Below, piece after piece: positions 22,049 through 34,497 of a stretch of DNA of 64,000 nucleotides (its first letter is position 1; the number at the start of each line of letters is the position of its first letter). The DNA is from Pleurodeles waltl. Taxonomy: Eukaryota; Chordata; Amphibia; Caudata; Salamandridae. Both the position numbers and the translations under genes were made by a program. The notes under the pieces are model-generated. The model saw nothing but the letters and a program-made list of their open reading frames with translations. It searched no databases and was not told the origin of the DNA. The stretch spans positions 62,001 through 126,000 of the forward strand of contig NW_027150031.1 of assembly GCF_031143425.1 (NCBI RefSeq), written 5' to 3'.

Positions 22049-24880
22049 TGTAGGAGGCTGGCCTTGTTTGTTGTAGGTACCTAAGGTACTTACACCTTAT
22101 ACAAGGTCCAGTTATCCCTTATTAGTGAAATTTAGACAGTGTCTAGAAGCCAGGCTCTCTAGGGGTAACAGCCAAGGCCTAACTAGGGGAGATGCAAAAC
22201 TTATGCGATACCACTGTAATCACACAGTACTCACACACATGCAAGAAAATACCCAGTGTTACAAAAATAAAGTTACTTTATTTTGGTGACACAAATGCCA
22301 AAAATACCATAGAAACTATACTCCCTTAGAAGGTAAGTAATACACAAATTATATTCACTAGTATGCAGAAATAGCTGTAAGAACAGTTAGAAAACACTGC
22401 AAATAGTGAAAATCAATCAGTTAGAAATGGGCCTTGGGGGAACATAAACCATATTCTATAATAGGGGAATGTGAAAGTCGATTCCCTACCTAGGCAAGTG
22501 TAGTGTGTAGAGGGGCACTGGGAGTATTAGAAAACCCCAAACGTAAGTAATAGAACCCACCCCAGAGCCCAGGAAAGCAGGAATAAATCACATTAACTTT
22601 CCTAGAACACACAAGAACACGTGATATAAGATTTTGCAAGAACCAGAAGAGGCTGCAAGACACCAACAATGGATTTGTGGACCAGAAGACCTGTGGAAGA
22701 AGAGGACCAAGTCCAAGAAGCACCGTAGAGTCTAGGGAGAACAGGAGCCCCTGCTAACCCAGATGAAGGTGCAAAAGAAGAACCACTGGTGAAGAAGAAC
22801 AGTCAGTACTGCACCCAAGAAGACAGATGCGGGTTCCTGGTTGGTGCAGATGATGTCCCACGCTGGATGGATGATTGCAGTCTGGTATGCGTCGCTGGAT
22901 TCTGCCCGCAAGCCTCGGCACACGCAAAGCTCGCGGTTAGCGGAAAATGGTGCTGCCCGGGACCAGAAGGGACCTGGTGGCCTCTACCTAGGAGGAGGAG
23001 ACAGAGGGGACTCTCAGCAACTCAGAGAGCCCTCAGAAGACCAGGCAGCTTGCACAGGTGTCCCACAGCACGGGTACAAAGAAAGTGCAAAAGGAGGCCC
23101 ATGCAGCACTATGCAAAGGGATACCATGCCGCTGGAGAACCACGCATGAGGCTGTGGGTCTCAGGAAGGAGTGCTGGGCACTGGAGCTCCACGGTGCATA
23201 AAGAACTTGGTGGAAGGATGCCAACTAGCGTTGGCAACTGCAAAACATGCGGTGCACGAGGTACTGTCATGCTTTGGGAGGCAAGCTCTTACCTCCACCA
23301 TAGTTGGACAGCTGGACTTCAGGACCGTCGAGACCACTTCAGTCCACCACCTGTGTTGCTGGATCCATGCACTTCTTCAGGAGAGGGGATCCAAACCACC
23401 GGTCGTCGCTGCAGAGGGGTGCCTGCTGATGCAGGGAAGTGACTGCTTCACTTCAAGGGAGATTCCTTTGTTCTTCTGGTGCAGTTTGAAGACTGGCTGT
23501 CCTCTGAAGATGCACAACTGGGAAACAGTTGCAGTTGCTGGCAGGAGCTGAAGATACAATGTTGCAGAAGTCATCTTTGCTTCTTTCTTGCAGTTGTAGA
23601 GCTCATGGAGGGTCCAGATGCAGTTTCTTTGGTGAGAAGGTGAAGTAAAGAATACAGAGGATTCCTGCTGGAGTCTTGCAATCCAAACCTGAAGAGCCAC
23701 CCAAGAGAGAGACCCTAAATAGCCCTAAAAGGGGATTGGTCAGTTAACAGGTAAGCACCTATCAGGGGAGGGCTCTGACGTCACCTGCTGGCACTGGCCA
23801 CTCAGATGCTCCCAGAGTGCCCTGCCAACTTGGAATCCAAGATGGCAAAATCCAGGGACACACTGGAGGAGCTCTGAGCACTACCCCTAGGGTGGTGAGG
23901 GACAGGGGAGTGGTCACTCTTTCCTTTGTCCAATTTTGCACCAGAGCAGTAGACTCGATTATGCAAGGAGGGCACCATCTGTGCCCTTCAAAGCATTTCC
24001 AGAGGTTCTGGGAGGTTACCCCTCCCATGCCTGCAGTACCTATTTCCAAGGAGAGTGGGTGTAACATCCCTCTCCCAAAGGAAATCCTTTGTTCTGCCTT
24101 CCTGGGCTTGGGCTGCTCAAGAAACAGGAAGGCAGAAACATGTCCGTGAGGTGGCAGCAGCTGGGGCTGCCTGAAAAACCTCAGAAGGCTGTAATGGCAG
24201 TACTGGGGGTCCTGTAAAGAGCCCCCAGAGTGCATTGATTCATACAACCAATGCTTGCAAAAGCCTTGGGGTATGATTCCAACATGTTTGATACCAAACA
24301 TGGCCATATTTGGAGTTACCATTGTGAAGCTGCACATACATAATGACCTAATGTAGTGCACACGTAAAATGGCGTTCCCGCACTCACGAAGTCCGGGAAA
24401 ATGGTTGTGGATGACGTGGGGGCACCTCTGCTAGTGCAGGGGTGCTCTCACACTCAGGTACTCTGCACCCAGCCTTCAGGGTTGGAAAGCCTGGTATATG
24501 GGTGACTTATAAGTGACCTACTGCAGTGTAAATGGCTGTGAAAGGGTGCATGCATCTTTTCACACAGGCTGCAATGGCAGTCCTGTAGAAGCCTTTGCAT
24601 GGGCTCCCTATGGGTGACAAAAGAAATGCTGCAGCCCATAGGGATCCCCTGGAACCCCAATGCCCCGGGTACCTAGGTACCATATACGAGGGATGTGTAA
24701 GGGGTGACCACTATGCCAATTTGGGATGAAATACTGGGTTCCCAGTTTGCAGTGACAACATTTAGAGGAGAGAGAGCATAAGCACTGGGGTCCTGGTCAG
24801 CAGGATCCCAGTGACACAGTCAAACACACATCAGGCAGAATTTGGGGGTAACATGCGAAAAAAGAGGGTACTTTCCTACA
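22049..24880. mobile_element. 2.83 kb LTR-like element with 5 bp target duplication
   Basis: Ends are TGTAGGA ... TCCTACA, a perfect 7 bp inverted pair of TG...CA type, and it is flanked on both sides by GAGAC (22044-22048 and 24881-24885). It sits inside DIRS-A gag. No open frame with recognisable domain is present. TTACTTTATTTT near 22270 gives AATAAA on the - strand, about 220 bases from that strand's end, as in an LTR polyadenylation region. Best explanation: a long solo LTR or LTR-only non-autonomous element, probably in - orientation. Its sequence is unrelated to E1/E2. Confidence 0.75.
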
Positions 24881-25284
24881 GAGACTCAGCCAAAAGTTCT
24901 GGCAGATGAATATTGTTATGTTTTAAGGCTCCTGCTTCTGCCATGGCTTCTACTGTTTCAGCCAGCTGTCATGTGTATCTATGTGACTGGAAGGTGAATT
25001 CTGCAGAGAAGTTGGGGTTATTGCATATGCCCTTTACTGGCAGTCGCCTTTTTGGTGATGATTTAAAACCTATGCTCCTTAAGGCCTTTAAAAACCAGAA
25101 ACATGCCCAACAGTTTTGGTCTCGCTTGAGGATTGACCAATCGAGGAAGGCTCCTTCACAGGAACGTTCTCGAGGTTTCTCTGGACGTTTCCGTTCCAAG
25201 TGTAACCGGTCTCCCTCTTTTCCTGCTTGCCCTTTCTCCAAGCTTCCTCCTTCTTCACCCACTAGGCCTGGGAAGTACTCCTGA
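24881..25284 (+). pseudogene. DIRS-A gag, C-terminal part
   Basis: Continuation after the LTR-like element. The frame ending at 25284 reads MPFTGSRLFGDDLKPMLLKA, then a basic tail with RGFSGRFRSKCNRS. The LFG-x-x-L block followed by a Lys/Arg-rich C-terminus is usual for DIRS gag, whose basic tail probably binds nucleic acid. Broken upstream by stops. Confidence 0.65.
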
Positions 25285-25434
25285 CTATTCCGCTCTTTCG
25301 GTAGGAGGCTGTCTGGCTGCTTTTCTTCCTACCTGGGAAAGTCATATTTCAGACGCTTGAGTTTTACATATCATCTCCAAGGGGTATTCTCTGGACTTTG
25401 AAAGCCTACCTCCACCTTTTGGCACTGTGGAGTC

Positions 25435-26515
25435 TTGTCTGGCACTTCCACCCTGTCTGTTCTGTTGCAGGAAATTGTGGATTTTGTCAGCAAATGTGCT
25501 GTGATCCCTATCCCAGAAGGGCAGCAAGAGAAGGATTTTTACTCACCAGTCTTTTTGGTTCCCAAGCCTGGAGGAAAGGTTCAGCTCCTTTTCAATCTAA
25601 AGCAACTGAATCAGTTCCTTAGGAAGACTCAGTTCAAAATTGACACCTTACAGCGCATTATTCTGCGGGTTTGTCCAGGGGAATGGCTAGCCTCCTTAGA
25701 CTTTAGAGACACATATCTTTACATTCCCATTGCTTTTTTCCATCAACAGTTTCTCTGCTTCTGTGTGAATGGAGTCCATTGGCAGTTCCGGGTCCTACCC
25801 TTCGAGCTGGCCACTTCACCCAGGGTGCTCACCAAGGTCATGGCCCTCCTGGTGGCTCATCTTCACAGACTAGGGCTGATGATTCATCCCTATCTGGACG
25901 ATTGGCTCACCCACCATCCTCTTCTGTCTGTGCTCCAATCCTAGATTGTACTGGTGTGCGACACTCTAGAGCGCTTGGCTTCCTGGCAAATTGGGAGAAA
26001 TCTCATCTGACCCTGTCACAGGATCACCAGTTCATCAGGGCTCATTTGCAGATGGCCAGTCTTCTTTGGGACTGCACACTAGTGTGGCACATGCTGCTCT
26101 GGTCTGTGGGTTGGAAGAGTGCAGTGATGGCTCGAGAATGGCTGCAAGTTCAAGCTCTCATTGTATGTTGTCTTTGAAATCAGCTTAGTTTTTTGAGTTT
26201 GTTCCTGTCTGGGGTTAGTTGTCCTGGTTCATGTTGTTTCTTGTCTTTCAGGCATCCTGCGTCTTTGTTATTCCCCTGGGCTCGTCTGCACCTAGGTCCT
26301 CTGGTCTGACATCTGCTCTCTCTTTGAACCCACATTTTCAGTCATTAGACTCTCTGCTTCCGCTGTCCCCCCACATTTGGTGCTTGCTCCAGTGGTGTCT
26401 TGATCCCTACAAGTTAACCAGGGGTTTTCTTCTGGCTCTCCCTTCTCTGACGGTGAATACTACTAATTTCAGCAGGTGGGGTTGGGGTGCTACTTTGGAC
26501 TCTCTGTCGGTGTAG
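25435..26515 (+). pseudogene. DIRS-A reverse transcriptase and start of RNase H
   Basis: Frame 25435-25944 contains YSPVFLVPKPGGKVQLLFNL, ASLDFRDTYLYIPIAFFHQQ and the catalytic YLDD in IHPYLDDWL, then a stop at 25942-25944. Homology continues with shifts through 26177, and from 26219 in another frame to WCLDPYKLTRG and FSRWGWGATLDSL, where RNase H begins with the expected acidic residue replaced by Asn (NTTNFSRWGWG). A stop at 26513-26515 follows. The catalytic YLDD is intact; the rest is heavily decayed. Confidence 0.8.
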
Positions 26516-26581
26516 GGGATTTGGTCTCCTCAGGAAAGTAGGCTTTCTTTGAATTGGAAGGCACTGAATGCAATTTATCTG

Positions 26582-28304
26582 TGTTAGAAATGGGGTCTCT
26601 AGTTGACAGAGGTGCACACCCTTGTCCAAGTAGGGACCACAATCCTGGTCAGGGTAAATCAAACACAATCCAAATTATCCTGTGCCCACCCTCTGGTAGC
26701 TTGGTACTGAGCAGTCGGGCCTAACTTAGAAGGCAATGTGTAAAGACTATGTGCAATAAATCATTCAGTAACACAGTGAAAACACCACAAAAATACACCA
26801 CACAGGATTCGGAAAATGGATAAAATGTATCTGAATAAAATAAGGTCAAAACAACAGAGAATCCTCGGTCGCAAGACAGGCTTCATGTAGTTTTCAGCAT
26901 GCGTTGCGTTGATTTTCAATGCACAGAGAATTTCTTTGAAAAGGTGCAGTCTTTTTGACCCTGAGACTTCAGAAAACAGGAGGCAAGCTCAATCCAAGCC
27001 CTTGGAGAGCACCTTTGGGAACGGCAGGGTCCTTCTCAGCAAAGTAAGAGGCCAGCAGGGCAGCAGTCCTTCTCAGCAAAGCAGTCCAGATGTGTCCTTT
27101 GGGCAGCCAGGCAGTTCCTCTTGACAGGATGCAGGTGTAGATCCAGAAGTGTCTAAGTTGGTGGGGTCAGAGACCCAGTTTACATACCCAAAAATGCCTT
27201 TGAATTGGGGGAGACTTCAAAGAGTGGTTTTGAAGTGCACAAGTTCTCCTTTCAGTTCAGTCCTGTCTGCCAGGGTCCCAATAAGGGGTTTGGCAGTCCA
27301 TTGTGTGGGGGCAGGCCACTGGCTTTTGAAATGTGTCAGGCCCGCCACCCTTCCAGCCCAGGAAGACCCATTCAATATGCAGATGAGTGCAGGTGTGACT
27401 GAGCATCCTGTGTTTGTGGTTGTCTAGGTGAAATGCACAAGGGAGCTGTCAACCAGCCCAGCCCAGACATTGATTGTAGACAGGCTGTAAGGACAGATGT
27501 TTTTTAAGTGCAGAGAAATGCTCACTTTCTAAAAGTGGCATTTCTAAAATAATAATATAAAATCCAACCTCACCAATAAGCAGGATCTTCTATTACCATT
27601 CTGGCCATATTAATTATGACCTGGTTACCCCTTTCAGATCAGAATCTACTACACAAAAAGTATATGAGGGCAGTCCTAATGCTAGTCTATGAAAGGAGCA
27701 GGCATCACTCTGGTGGAAAACAACTTTAGGAGTTGTTCACTACCAAGACATTTAAAACATATGTGTACATGTCCTGCCTTTCATCTACATAGCACCTTGC
27801 CCTATTGGGAGCCTAGGGCCTACTGTAGGGGTGACTTCTATGTAGAAAAAAGGGAGGCAAGAACTTTTAAATGACAAGTCGCAATGGCAGAGAAACTGCA
27901 CACACAGGCCTTGCAATGGCAGGTCTAAGACAAAGTTAAGGGGCTACTTATGCGGGTGGCACAATCAGTGCTACAGGCCCACTAGTAGCATTTAATTTAC
28001 AGGCCCTGGGCACACGTAGGGCCATATGTACGAACACATTTTCCCATTGACACAGAATGGGAAAAACCCTTTGCTGCATCTGGCCTGTAGTGAACTTTAC
28101 TAGGGGCTTATAAGTAAATCAAATATGCCAATTGGGGATGTACCAATGTTACCATATTTAAGGGCGAGAGTATATGTACTTTAGCACTGGTTAGCAGTGG
28201 TAAAGTGCACAGAGTCCTAAAACCAGCACAAACAGTGTCAGACAAGTGGAGGGAAGCAGGCAAAAAGTTGGGGGATGACCACCCTAAGGCTGTCAGGTCT
28301 AACA
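26582..28304. mobile_element. TG...CA repeat E2, 1.72 kb, relative of E1
   Basis: Begins TGTTAGAAATGGGGTCTC and ends GTCAGGTCTAACA, so the ends form a 7 bp inverted pair. Flanks ATCTG / GTCTG agree in 4 of 5 bases, as a 5 bp duplication would. It interrupts the DIRS-A RNase H: coding homology stops at 26581 and resumes at 28305. It aligns with E1 at both ends and lacks E1's central tandem repeat. Non-coding. A solo LTR or related non-autonomous element is the most likely identity. Confidence 0.72.
28019..28086. mobile_element. 68 bp miniature inverted-repeat element inside E2
   Basis: Starts GGGCCATATGTACG and ends GCTGCATCTGGCCT, which are partly complementary ends. It is flanked by GTA on both sides. 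The aligned position in E1 (near 20417) lacks it, so E1 serves as the empty site. A TTTCCCATTG...CAGAATGGGAAA hairpin fills the middle. The size and 3 bp duplication suit a very short Harbinger-type MITE. Confidence 0.6.
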
Positions 28305-28620
28305 GTCTGGCCTTGATGCATTTTCCCCCTTAATCAGAGGTTACGTGGTGATTGTGCAGACGGACAACATAGTGGCCAAGTCCTACAAAAACAAGCAGTC
28401 AGGCAAGGGATCCTGCTTCCTTGCCTCTCTGGCTTTTCAGGAGGGGTGTTAGGCGGAGTCTCAACTCTCCCTGTCAGCAACATACATTTGTGGGAAAGAC
28501 AATGTTTTGACCGACATACTCAGGAGGGTTTTTCCTTCTTCCCTCAAATTCTGTCTGGATCCACGTATTTTTCCTCAACTGTGGCACTCCTCTAGTGGAC
28601 CTATTTGCTTTGGCAGAGAA
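28305..28620 (+). pseudogene. DIRS-A RNase H, second part
   Basis: Reads VVIVQTDNIVAKSYKNKQSG, then SATYI and GKDNVLTDILRR, matching RNMDN...YINRLGRT and YLPG...NTLADWNSR of DIRS-1. A shift then gives a GTPLVDLFAL block. The homology ends near 28620 at the left end of DIRS-B and resumes at 51411. No frame of more than 60 codons survives. Confidence 0.72.
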
Positions 28621-28761
28621 TGAAAACATTTGCTGGCGTACGCACCAAGAATTTTCAATTCAATTAAGGACATGGAGACGAGGATTATGCTTCTCCTTCT
28701 TTACTACTAATTATACAGCAGACAATATTGTTTTTTAACAAATCATGTTAACAAGTAACAA
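28621..28761 (-). repeat. DIRS-B 3' terminal repeat, outer piece
   Basis: Contains TTTTCAATTCAATTAAGGAC and GAGGATTATGC, inverse of the internal complementary region at 44190-44260, then TTAACAAGTAACAATAAAC, inverse of 51304-51322. It ends where Gypsy begins. The duplicated AAACT is at 28757-28761 and again at 43749-43753. Confidence 0.8.
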
Positions 28762-28986
28762 TAAACTTGTCAGAGTCACAAGATCCTCGGGGTCTGCGCA
28801 CGTTCCCAACACGTCCACCACTGAACAGCTCCAAGACTCTGATAGATAAATCACAGAGGCTAAGAGAGTTCAAGAGGGGAAGAGGGGATTAGGAAGGGAA
28901 ACAGCTGGGAAGGAGACATGTAGTAAGAAAAAGGTTTAGAACACACAATATGAACATTATATCTACTGAAATCAATACTAGACTAT

Positions 28987-29616
28987 GGTGGTCATTCTGA
29001 CCCTGGCGGTCTTTGACCGCCAGGGCGGAGGACCGCGGGAGCACCGCCGACAGGCCGGCGGTGCTCCAATGGGGATTCCGACCGCGGCGGTAAAGCCGCG
29101 GTCGGACCGGCACCACTGGCGGGGTCCCGCCAGTGTACCGCGGCCCCATTGAATCCTCCGCGGCGGCGCAGCTTGCTGCACCGCCGCGGGGATTCCGACC
29201 CCCCCTACCGCCATCCAGATCCCGGCGGTCGGACCGCCGAGATCCGGATGGCGGTAGGGGGGGTCGCGGGGCCCCTGGGGGCCCCTGCAGTGCCCATGCC
29301 ACTGGCATGGGCATTGCAGGGGCCCCCGTAAGAGGGCCCCTACATGTATTTCACTGTCTGCTGCGCAGACAGTGAAATACGCGACGCGTGCAACTGCACC
29401 CGTCGCACAGCTTCCACTCCGCCGGCTCGATTCCGAGCCGGCTTCATCGTGGAAGCCTCTTTCCCGCTGGGCTGGCTGGCGGTCTGAAGGCGACCGCCCG
29501 CCAGCCCAGTGGGAAAGTCAGAATTACCGCCGCGGTCTTTCAACCGCGGAACGGTAACCTGACGGCGGGACTTTGGCGGGCGGCCTCCGCCGCCCGCCAA
29601 GGTCAGAATGAGGGCC
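28987..29616. mobile_element. 630 bp GC-rich Harbinger-type MITE
   Basis: Ends GGTGGTCATTCTGACCCTGG and, inverted, GGCCCTCATTCTGACCTTGG, so the terminal inverted repeat is about 20 bases. It is flanked by TAT on both sides (28984-28986, 29617-29619), and the sister LTR has a single TAT at the matching point near 42313. The body is made of palindromes (for example GGCGGTCGGACCGCC near 29224, TTTCACTGTCTGCTGCGCAG near 29349) and is much more GC-rich than its surroundings. Open frames through it have no domain. The TCATTNTGAnC...GGCGG end resembles the Harbinger-B end at 61949. Confidence 0.9.
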
Positions 29617-30204
29617 TATGATTCTAAGCATAGTCGTTCTGAAAACATGAACAATCTACGAATTAAGTTTAAAATGACTAAGTTTCAAGATGGACGGATA
29701 CCTGTAAGGGAATCAAGATGGAGTAAATGAAAACTTTCTTTTTTTTTTTTTTTTTTTTTATCTGTTTATTAAGCTCAATACAAAACAGGGTACAAGAGTA
29801 GCAGTACAGTACATAAGGCTTGGTGAGAGAATGCCCAGCTTCTCTCTCCATGTGCTTTTCTTAACGTTTGTACATTGCACTGTACAACATAGCTGTATTT
29901 TAGTGTACTGGCTTTCAATTAACATTATATAACTTATAACACTTGACATAAAGGTTATTATTCTTAAATATGTATGTTAGCGTCAAATATAATATTAAGA
30001 GCGTATGTCTATGTAGGCACTAAGGGCTTCATTTCTATGTGTGCGCTTTGGTGTGGAGAGATGACAGTAGCAAGGGGCGGCAGGCGGGTAAATAAGTTAT
30101 GGGTTAGGCATGGCATTACAGTAGAATGGAACTGTTTTCAACAAACTTGATTGTTATGGATAATTTTAATAATAACGTATCCCAGGAGTGTTAAAGGGAT
30201 TTTC

Positions 30205-33200
30205 TCATGGTGGATATTTGTCATCTCGGGATTCAATTCTAACTACAAAAAGGTCCCAGCTTTCAGTCCCGCCTTGTGTCTGACCTCTATTTTGTAATGG
30301 CCTTAGTGTTTGAGATTCCGCCAATGTGTATTCGTGCAGGTCTCGTAGCCAGAGGGAATGAGAAGGGGCATTTGGAGCCTTCCGGTGTGTAGCTATCAGG
30401 CGTTTATATGTCACAAATGGCAGATCTACAAACTTGTGAATATGTTTATCTCCTTTTGTGAGGTGGCGTATGTTAAGCAGGCAAGATACTGGAGTAGGAG
30501 TTAACAGCTGGTCTACCACGTCTGCAGTTGTAGCAACGACGCGATTCCAGCTAGTGTTAATTGCATGGCATTCCCAGACCATATGGTAGAAAGTTGCTGC
30601 GGGGGTAGCGCATCTCGGACATATGGAGTTAGCGCCTGGGTATATTTTATGAATACGAGCTGGGGAGAGATATGCTTGATGCACATAATTGAATTGCGTG
30701 TATCTTAATCTGGAGTTGCGAGATACAAACTTAATCGAGCTAAGGGCTGTGTCCCAGGATTTTTGTGCAATTGGTGCAGGAAGGACGATGTCCCAGCGGT
30801 GCTTGACCTGGGTAAGGGCCTTGCAGCTACCTGTTAGAAGTATTTTATATAGTTTGGTAACAGCGCGTTTTGCCTCGCTCATAGAGAGTATTGCAGTAAG
30901 TAGGGGAGATTCTTTTGGTTCGTTGTGACCGCAGCCCCATATGTGACGTAGAAGATTAGTTATGGCATTGTATGTCAGAAAGGCTCCCGGTTTCATTACC
31001 TCCGTAGCCACCAAATCCATAAACTTGATTGCACTGGAGTCATAATAAAAATCTCCTATGTTCAGGGTATTAACCGCTCGTACGTCATGGTGAGAGGTAA
31101 GGGCCTGGATGCCTGGTAGCTGTGGCATTGGGAGCAGGGGAGAGTAGGGGAGGGGCTGCCCTTTGCCCTGCACGTATCACTTCCAACAGTGTCTGGCCGA
31201 GTCCAGTAAGGGAGTATTATGTTGTAGATGAGGGGGACCCGTTAGTAAACATGTTAATGTCGATGTTGGTGTTGTGTAAGCCCTTATAGCTGTGGACTCT
31301 GTATTGGATGGTTCATTTAGCCATTTAGTGACCCACTGAAGTTGGGCTGCTGCATAATACAGCTCAAGGTTCGGCATGCCCAGGCCGCCCTCTTCTTGTG
31401 GATAGTGTGTGGTAGTTAGAGCTACTCTGCGTCTGTCTCTGCCCCAGAGCAAGTCAGTTAATAGGGAATGGGCTTTGTGGAAAAACGAACGCGGCAAGAT
31501 CACCGGAAGTGCGGAGAAATAGTATAAAAATCTCGGTAATATTAGCATCTTGACTATTGCTGTCCAGCCCATTGGCGATAGAGGTAAGGAACTCCAAAAT
31601 ATCAAGGAGCCTCGGGTGGAGCGAAGCAGCCTATCTATGTTACCTTCCCTTAGGTCTGACATAGAGTGATATACTTGAACACCCAGATATTTGAAGGTCT
31701 GGTGTGTCCATGGTAGTTGATGCATGGGGAGAGACGCTCGCTGTTCAGAGGGCAGACAAGTAAGAGGGAAGATACTGGATTTAGACCAATTCACATGTAA
31801 GCCAGAGACAAGAGCAAACATATTCAGTATACGCATTATCCCGGGAAGGGAGACAGAATGATTGCGCAAGTATATCAGGGCATCATCTGCGTACAATGAT
31901 ATTATGTGATATGCGTCAAACTCCCGTATGCCCCATCTTTGTGCGCATCCCCTGAACTTAATTGCGAGTGGTTCCATAGCTATTGCGAAAAGCAATGGCG
32001 AAAGCGGGCAGCCCTGCCTGGTTCCTCTATTTACAGGAAAGGCTTCCGACACTACCTGACCGGTTTTAACTCGGGCGGTTGGTTTAGAATATAGTGTAGC
32101 AATCCAGCTGATAAAGCCACTCTGGAAGCCAAACGCCTTGAGGGTGCGGAATAAATATTCCCAACCTAGTGTGTCGAACGCCTTCTCTATATCTAGTGAC
32201 ACGGTCACACTATTTGGGTCAGTGGTATTTTGCATGATACGGATTAGGCGCCTTATGTTAAGAAAGGTGTTTCTACCCGGGATAAACCCCGACTGGTCAG
32301 GGTGTATTAAGTGCGGCAAATGGGGGAACAATCTATTTGCTAGGATTTTCCCTAGGAGTTTGCAATCCGAGTTCAAAAGAGAGAGTGGTCTGTATGATCT
32401 AACATCCAGTGGATCACGTCCTGGTTTTGGTAGGACCACTATTAATGCTTCCCTCATAGAGTCTGGTAATTGTTTTCTATTTCGTGCTTCATTAAACACC
32501 TCTAGTAAGGGTTGCAGTAGATGAGTGCTTTGTGAGTTATAGTATTCTAGTGGTAGACCATCTGTGCCAGGGGTCTTGCCTCGCGCCATCTGAGAGAGGG
32601 CTAAGCGAAGCTTCTCAACAGTAATGGGGCCGTCTAGAATGTCAGCATTATTGGCAATATTTGAATTTTGGGGGATCTGAGCTAGAAATTCAGCCAGTTG
32701 TTGTTCTGCAGGAGGGATAGAAGATTGGTATAACGAGTGATAATACGTGTAAAAGGCCTTGTTAATGTCGGCTTGAGTGTTAACCACTATTCCTGTTTGT
32801 AATTTGATAGCCCCTATCGGCGACGATTGCGGAGATTGACGCACCAGCCACGCCAGTAGTTTGCCCGATCTGTCCCCCTCAGCGTGTTGTCTCGTTTTGA
32901 AGTGTCTGTAGTCATGCTTGCTAAGACTGTCATCCGTTTCTCTGTATTTTGCTTTCAGTGAGATTAGTGTTTCTGGTGGGGTATTATTTGTTGAGACTTC
33001 AATCTCCGCCCTATGTAGTTCGGATTCAAATTTTAATAACTCTGTGGTCAGCATTTTCTTAATGCCCACAGATGCTGCCAGGCAATGCCCTCTAATTACT
33101 ACTTTATGGGCATCCCACTCAGTTGCTCGGGTTGATGTTGTGTTTTTATTTAGAGAGAAATAGGACGACAGGCATGTGGCCAATTCAGTATTAAAAGGGG

Positions 33201-34050
33201 GGTCAGTCAGGGCGTCTGGCTGCAGGCGCCATGTTGGGATACGGGCATGTATGTAGCCCCAGAGCAATGTAGAGTAGTGTGGGTTGTGGTCTGATAGAGT
33301 ACGGGCTAGGTAGCCAGATGTAGCTACCTTTGGGATTATGTTAGGTGTAGCGAAGAACATATCTAGCCTGGTGTGAAGTTTGTGCACTGGTGAATAGAAA
33401 GAATACTCACGTAGTGTGGGATGAAAAGTTCTCCAAATTTCGCTTAGCCTATTATTAGAAGCCCAATCTGCCAGGTCAAGCGATGCTCGTTTAGCTGGGG
33501 CGTGAGTTAATGGAGGGGTAGAACGGTCTTTCAAGATATCTAGAACGCAGTTAAAGTCCCCGCCCCATATGGCATCTGTTGCCGGGTCGCTGAGCATGCT
33601 ACTACCCAGTGTCTTGAGGAAGTCTTGTTGATTTGTATTAGGAGTGTATAATGTTATCAGGGCTAGGGGGACTCTGTCTAAAGAACCCTCCAGTACCACG
33701 TACCGCCCGTTTGGGTCACATTGCATGCGGGACATGGTATATGGAACCCCGGGGGCTATCCAGATTATCGCTCCTCTGGCATATGTTGAGAAGGTGGTCC
33801 CATATAATTGGCCTTTCCATTTTGTTTTGGTATATGCCAGCGAGGACTCAACTAGGTGGGTTTCTTGCAGCATGGCTATGTGTATCTGGTGCCTCCTGAG
33901 GTATGTATAAATCTGTTGCCCTTTGCTTACGGATGCCATGCCCTTTACATTCCATGTAAGAATTTTATAGTGTGTGGTATAGCGCTGATTTTGGGATGCC
34001 ATGGAATTTAAGTGAGTCAGTATGGGGGGGTACCGCCTGTGGTTGCGCAA
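30205..34050 (-). pseudogene. L1-B ORF2: endonuclease, reverse transcriptase, Cys-rich C-terminus; one stop
   Basis: About 1281 codons interrupted only by TGA at 31179-31177 (codon 958). Endonuclease motifs: YKILTWNVKGM, AMLQETHLVE, IWGGDFNCVLD, HTRLDMFFAT and SDHNPHYS (residues about 10-260). RT: GKTPGTDGLPLEYYN, PKPGRDPLDVRSYRPLSLLN, LDIEKAFDTLGWEYLF, NRGTRQGCPLSPLLF and YADDALIYL (about 490-760). After the stop: SICPRCATPAATFYHMVWEC, the Cys-His C-terminal motif of L1. The start chosen is the first Met of the open frame; MASQNQRYTT sixteen residues later is the likelier true start since it immediately precedes the endonuclease. The stop removes the C-terminal 25 percent, including the Cys-rich motif. 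Confidence 0.93.
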
Positions 34051-34497
34051 ACCTGAATTTCTTTGTCATTTGATACGTATACTTATCAACTAGCCTCCTA
34101 GTCACTGGAGTGTGTGACCTGCCTCTTAGGTATATATTGTGTTGTGGCGCTCTGTAAATAGTACATGTCAATACATATAACAGTAAAACATTCCATTCAA
34201 CTACAACTATAAAATCTACTATACTTAGCAGCTGTAGCAGTTGCGATAAGAACAGGAAGGAAACAAAACTTGTCGGATTAGGGTAACGGTCCATATGGAG
34301 CGGGGGGTGATCCAAGACTGCGGGTGGTTGAGTGTCTTAGACCCGGCCCATTTTGCGCATGTTGGTATCCTTGCCGAGCAGGGGCGGCAGCAAGCCGACC
34401 ACACGAGTTAGGGAAAGTAATTTTGTGATGACAAACTACGGAAGTATCCAGATAGGAGTAGCGGGTGAGGCGATCGCCCATCTACAGGGGAAACGAT
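34051..34497 (-). other. L1-B inter-ORF spacer
   Basis: 447 bases between ORF1 and ORF2 with short frames only. A long spacer of this sort would need reinitiation or internal ribosome entry for ORF2. I see no domain. Confidence 0.6.
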
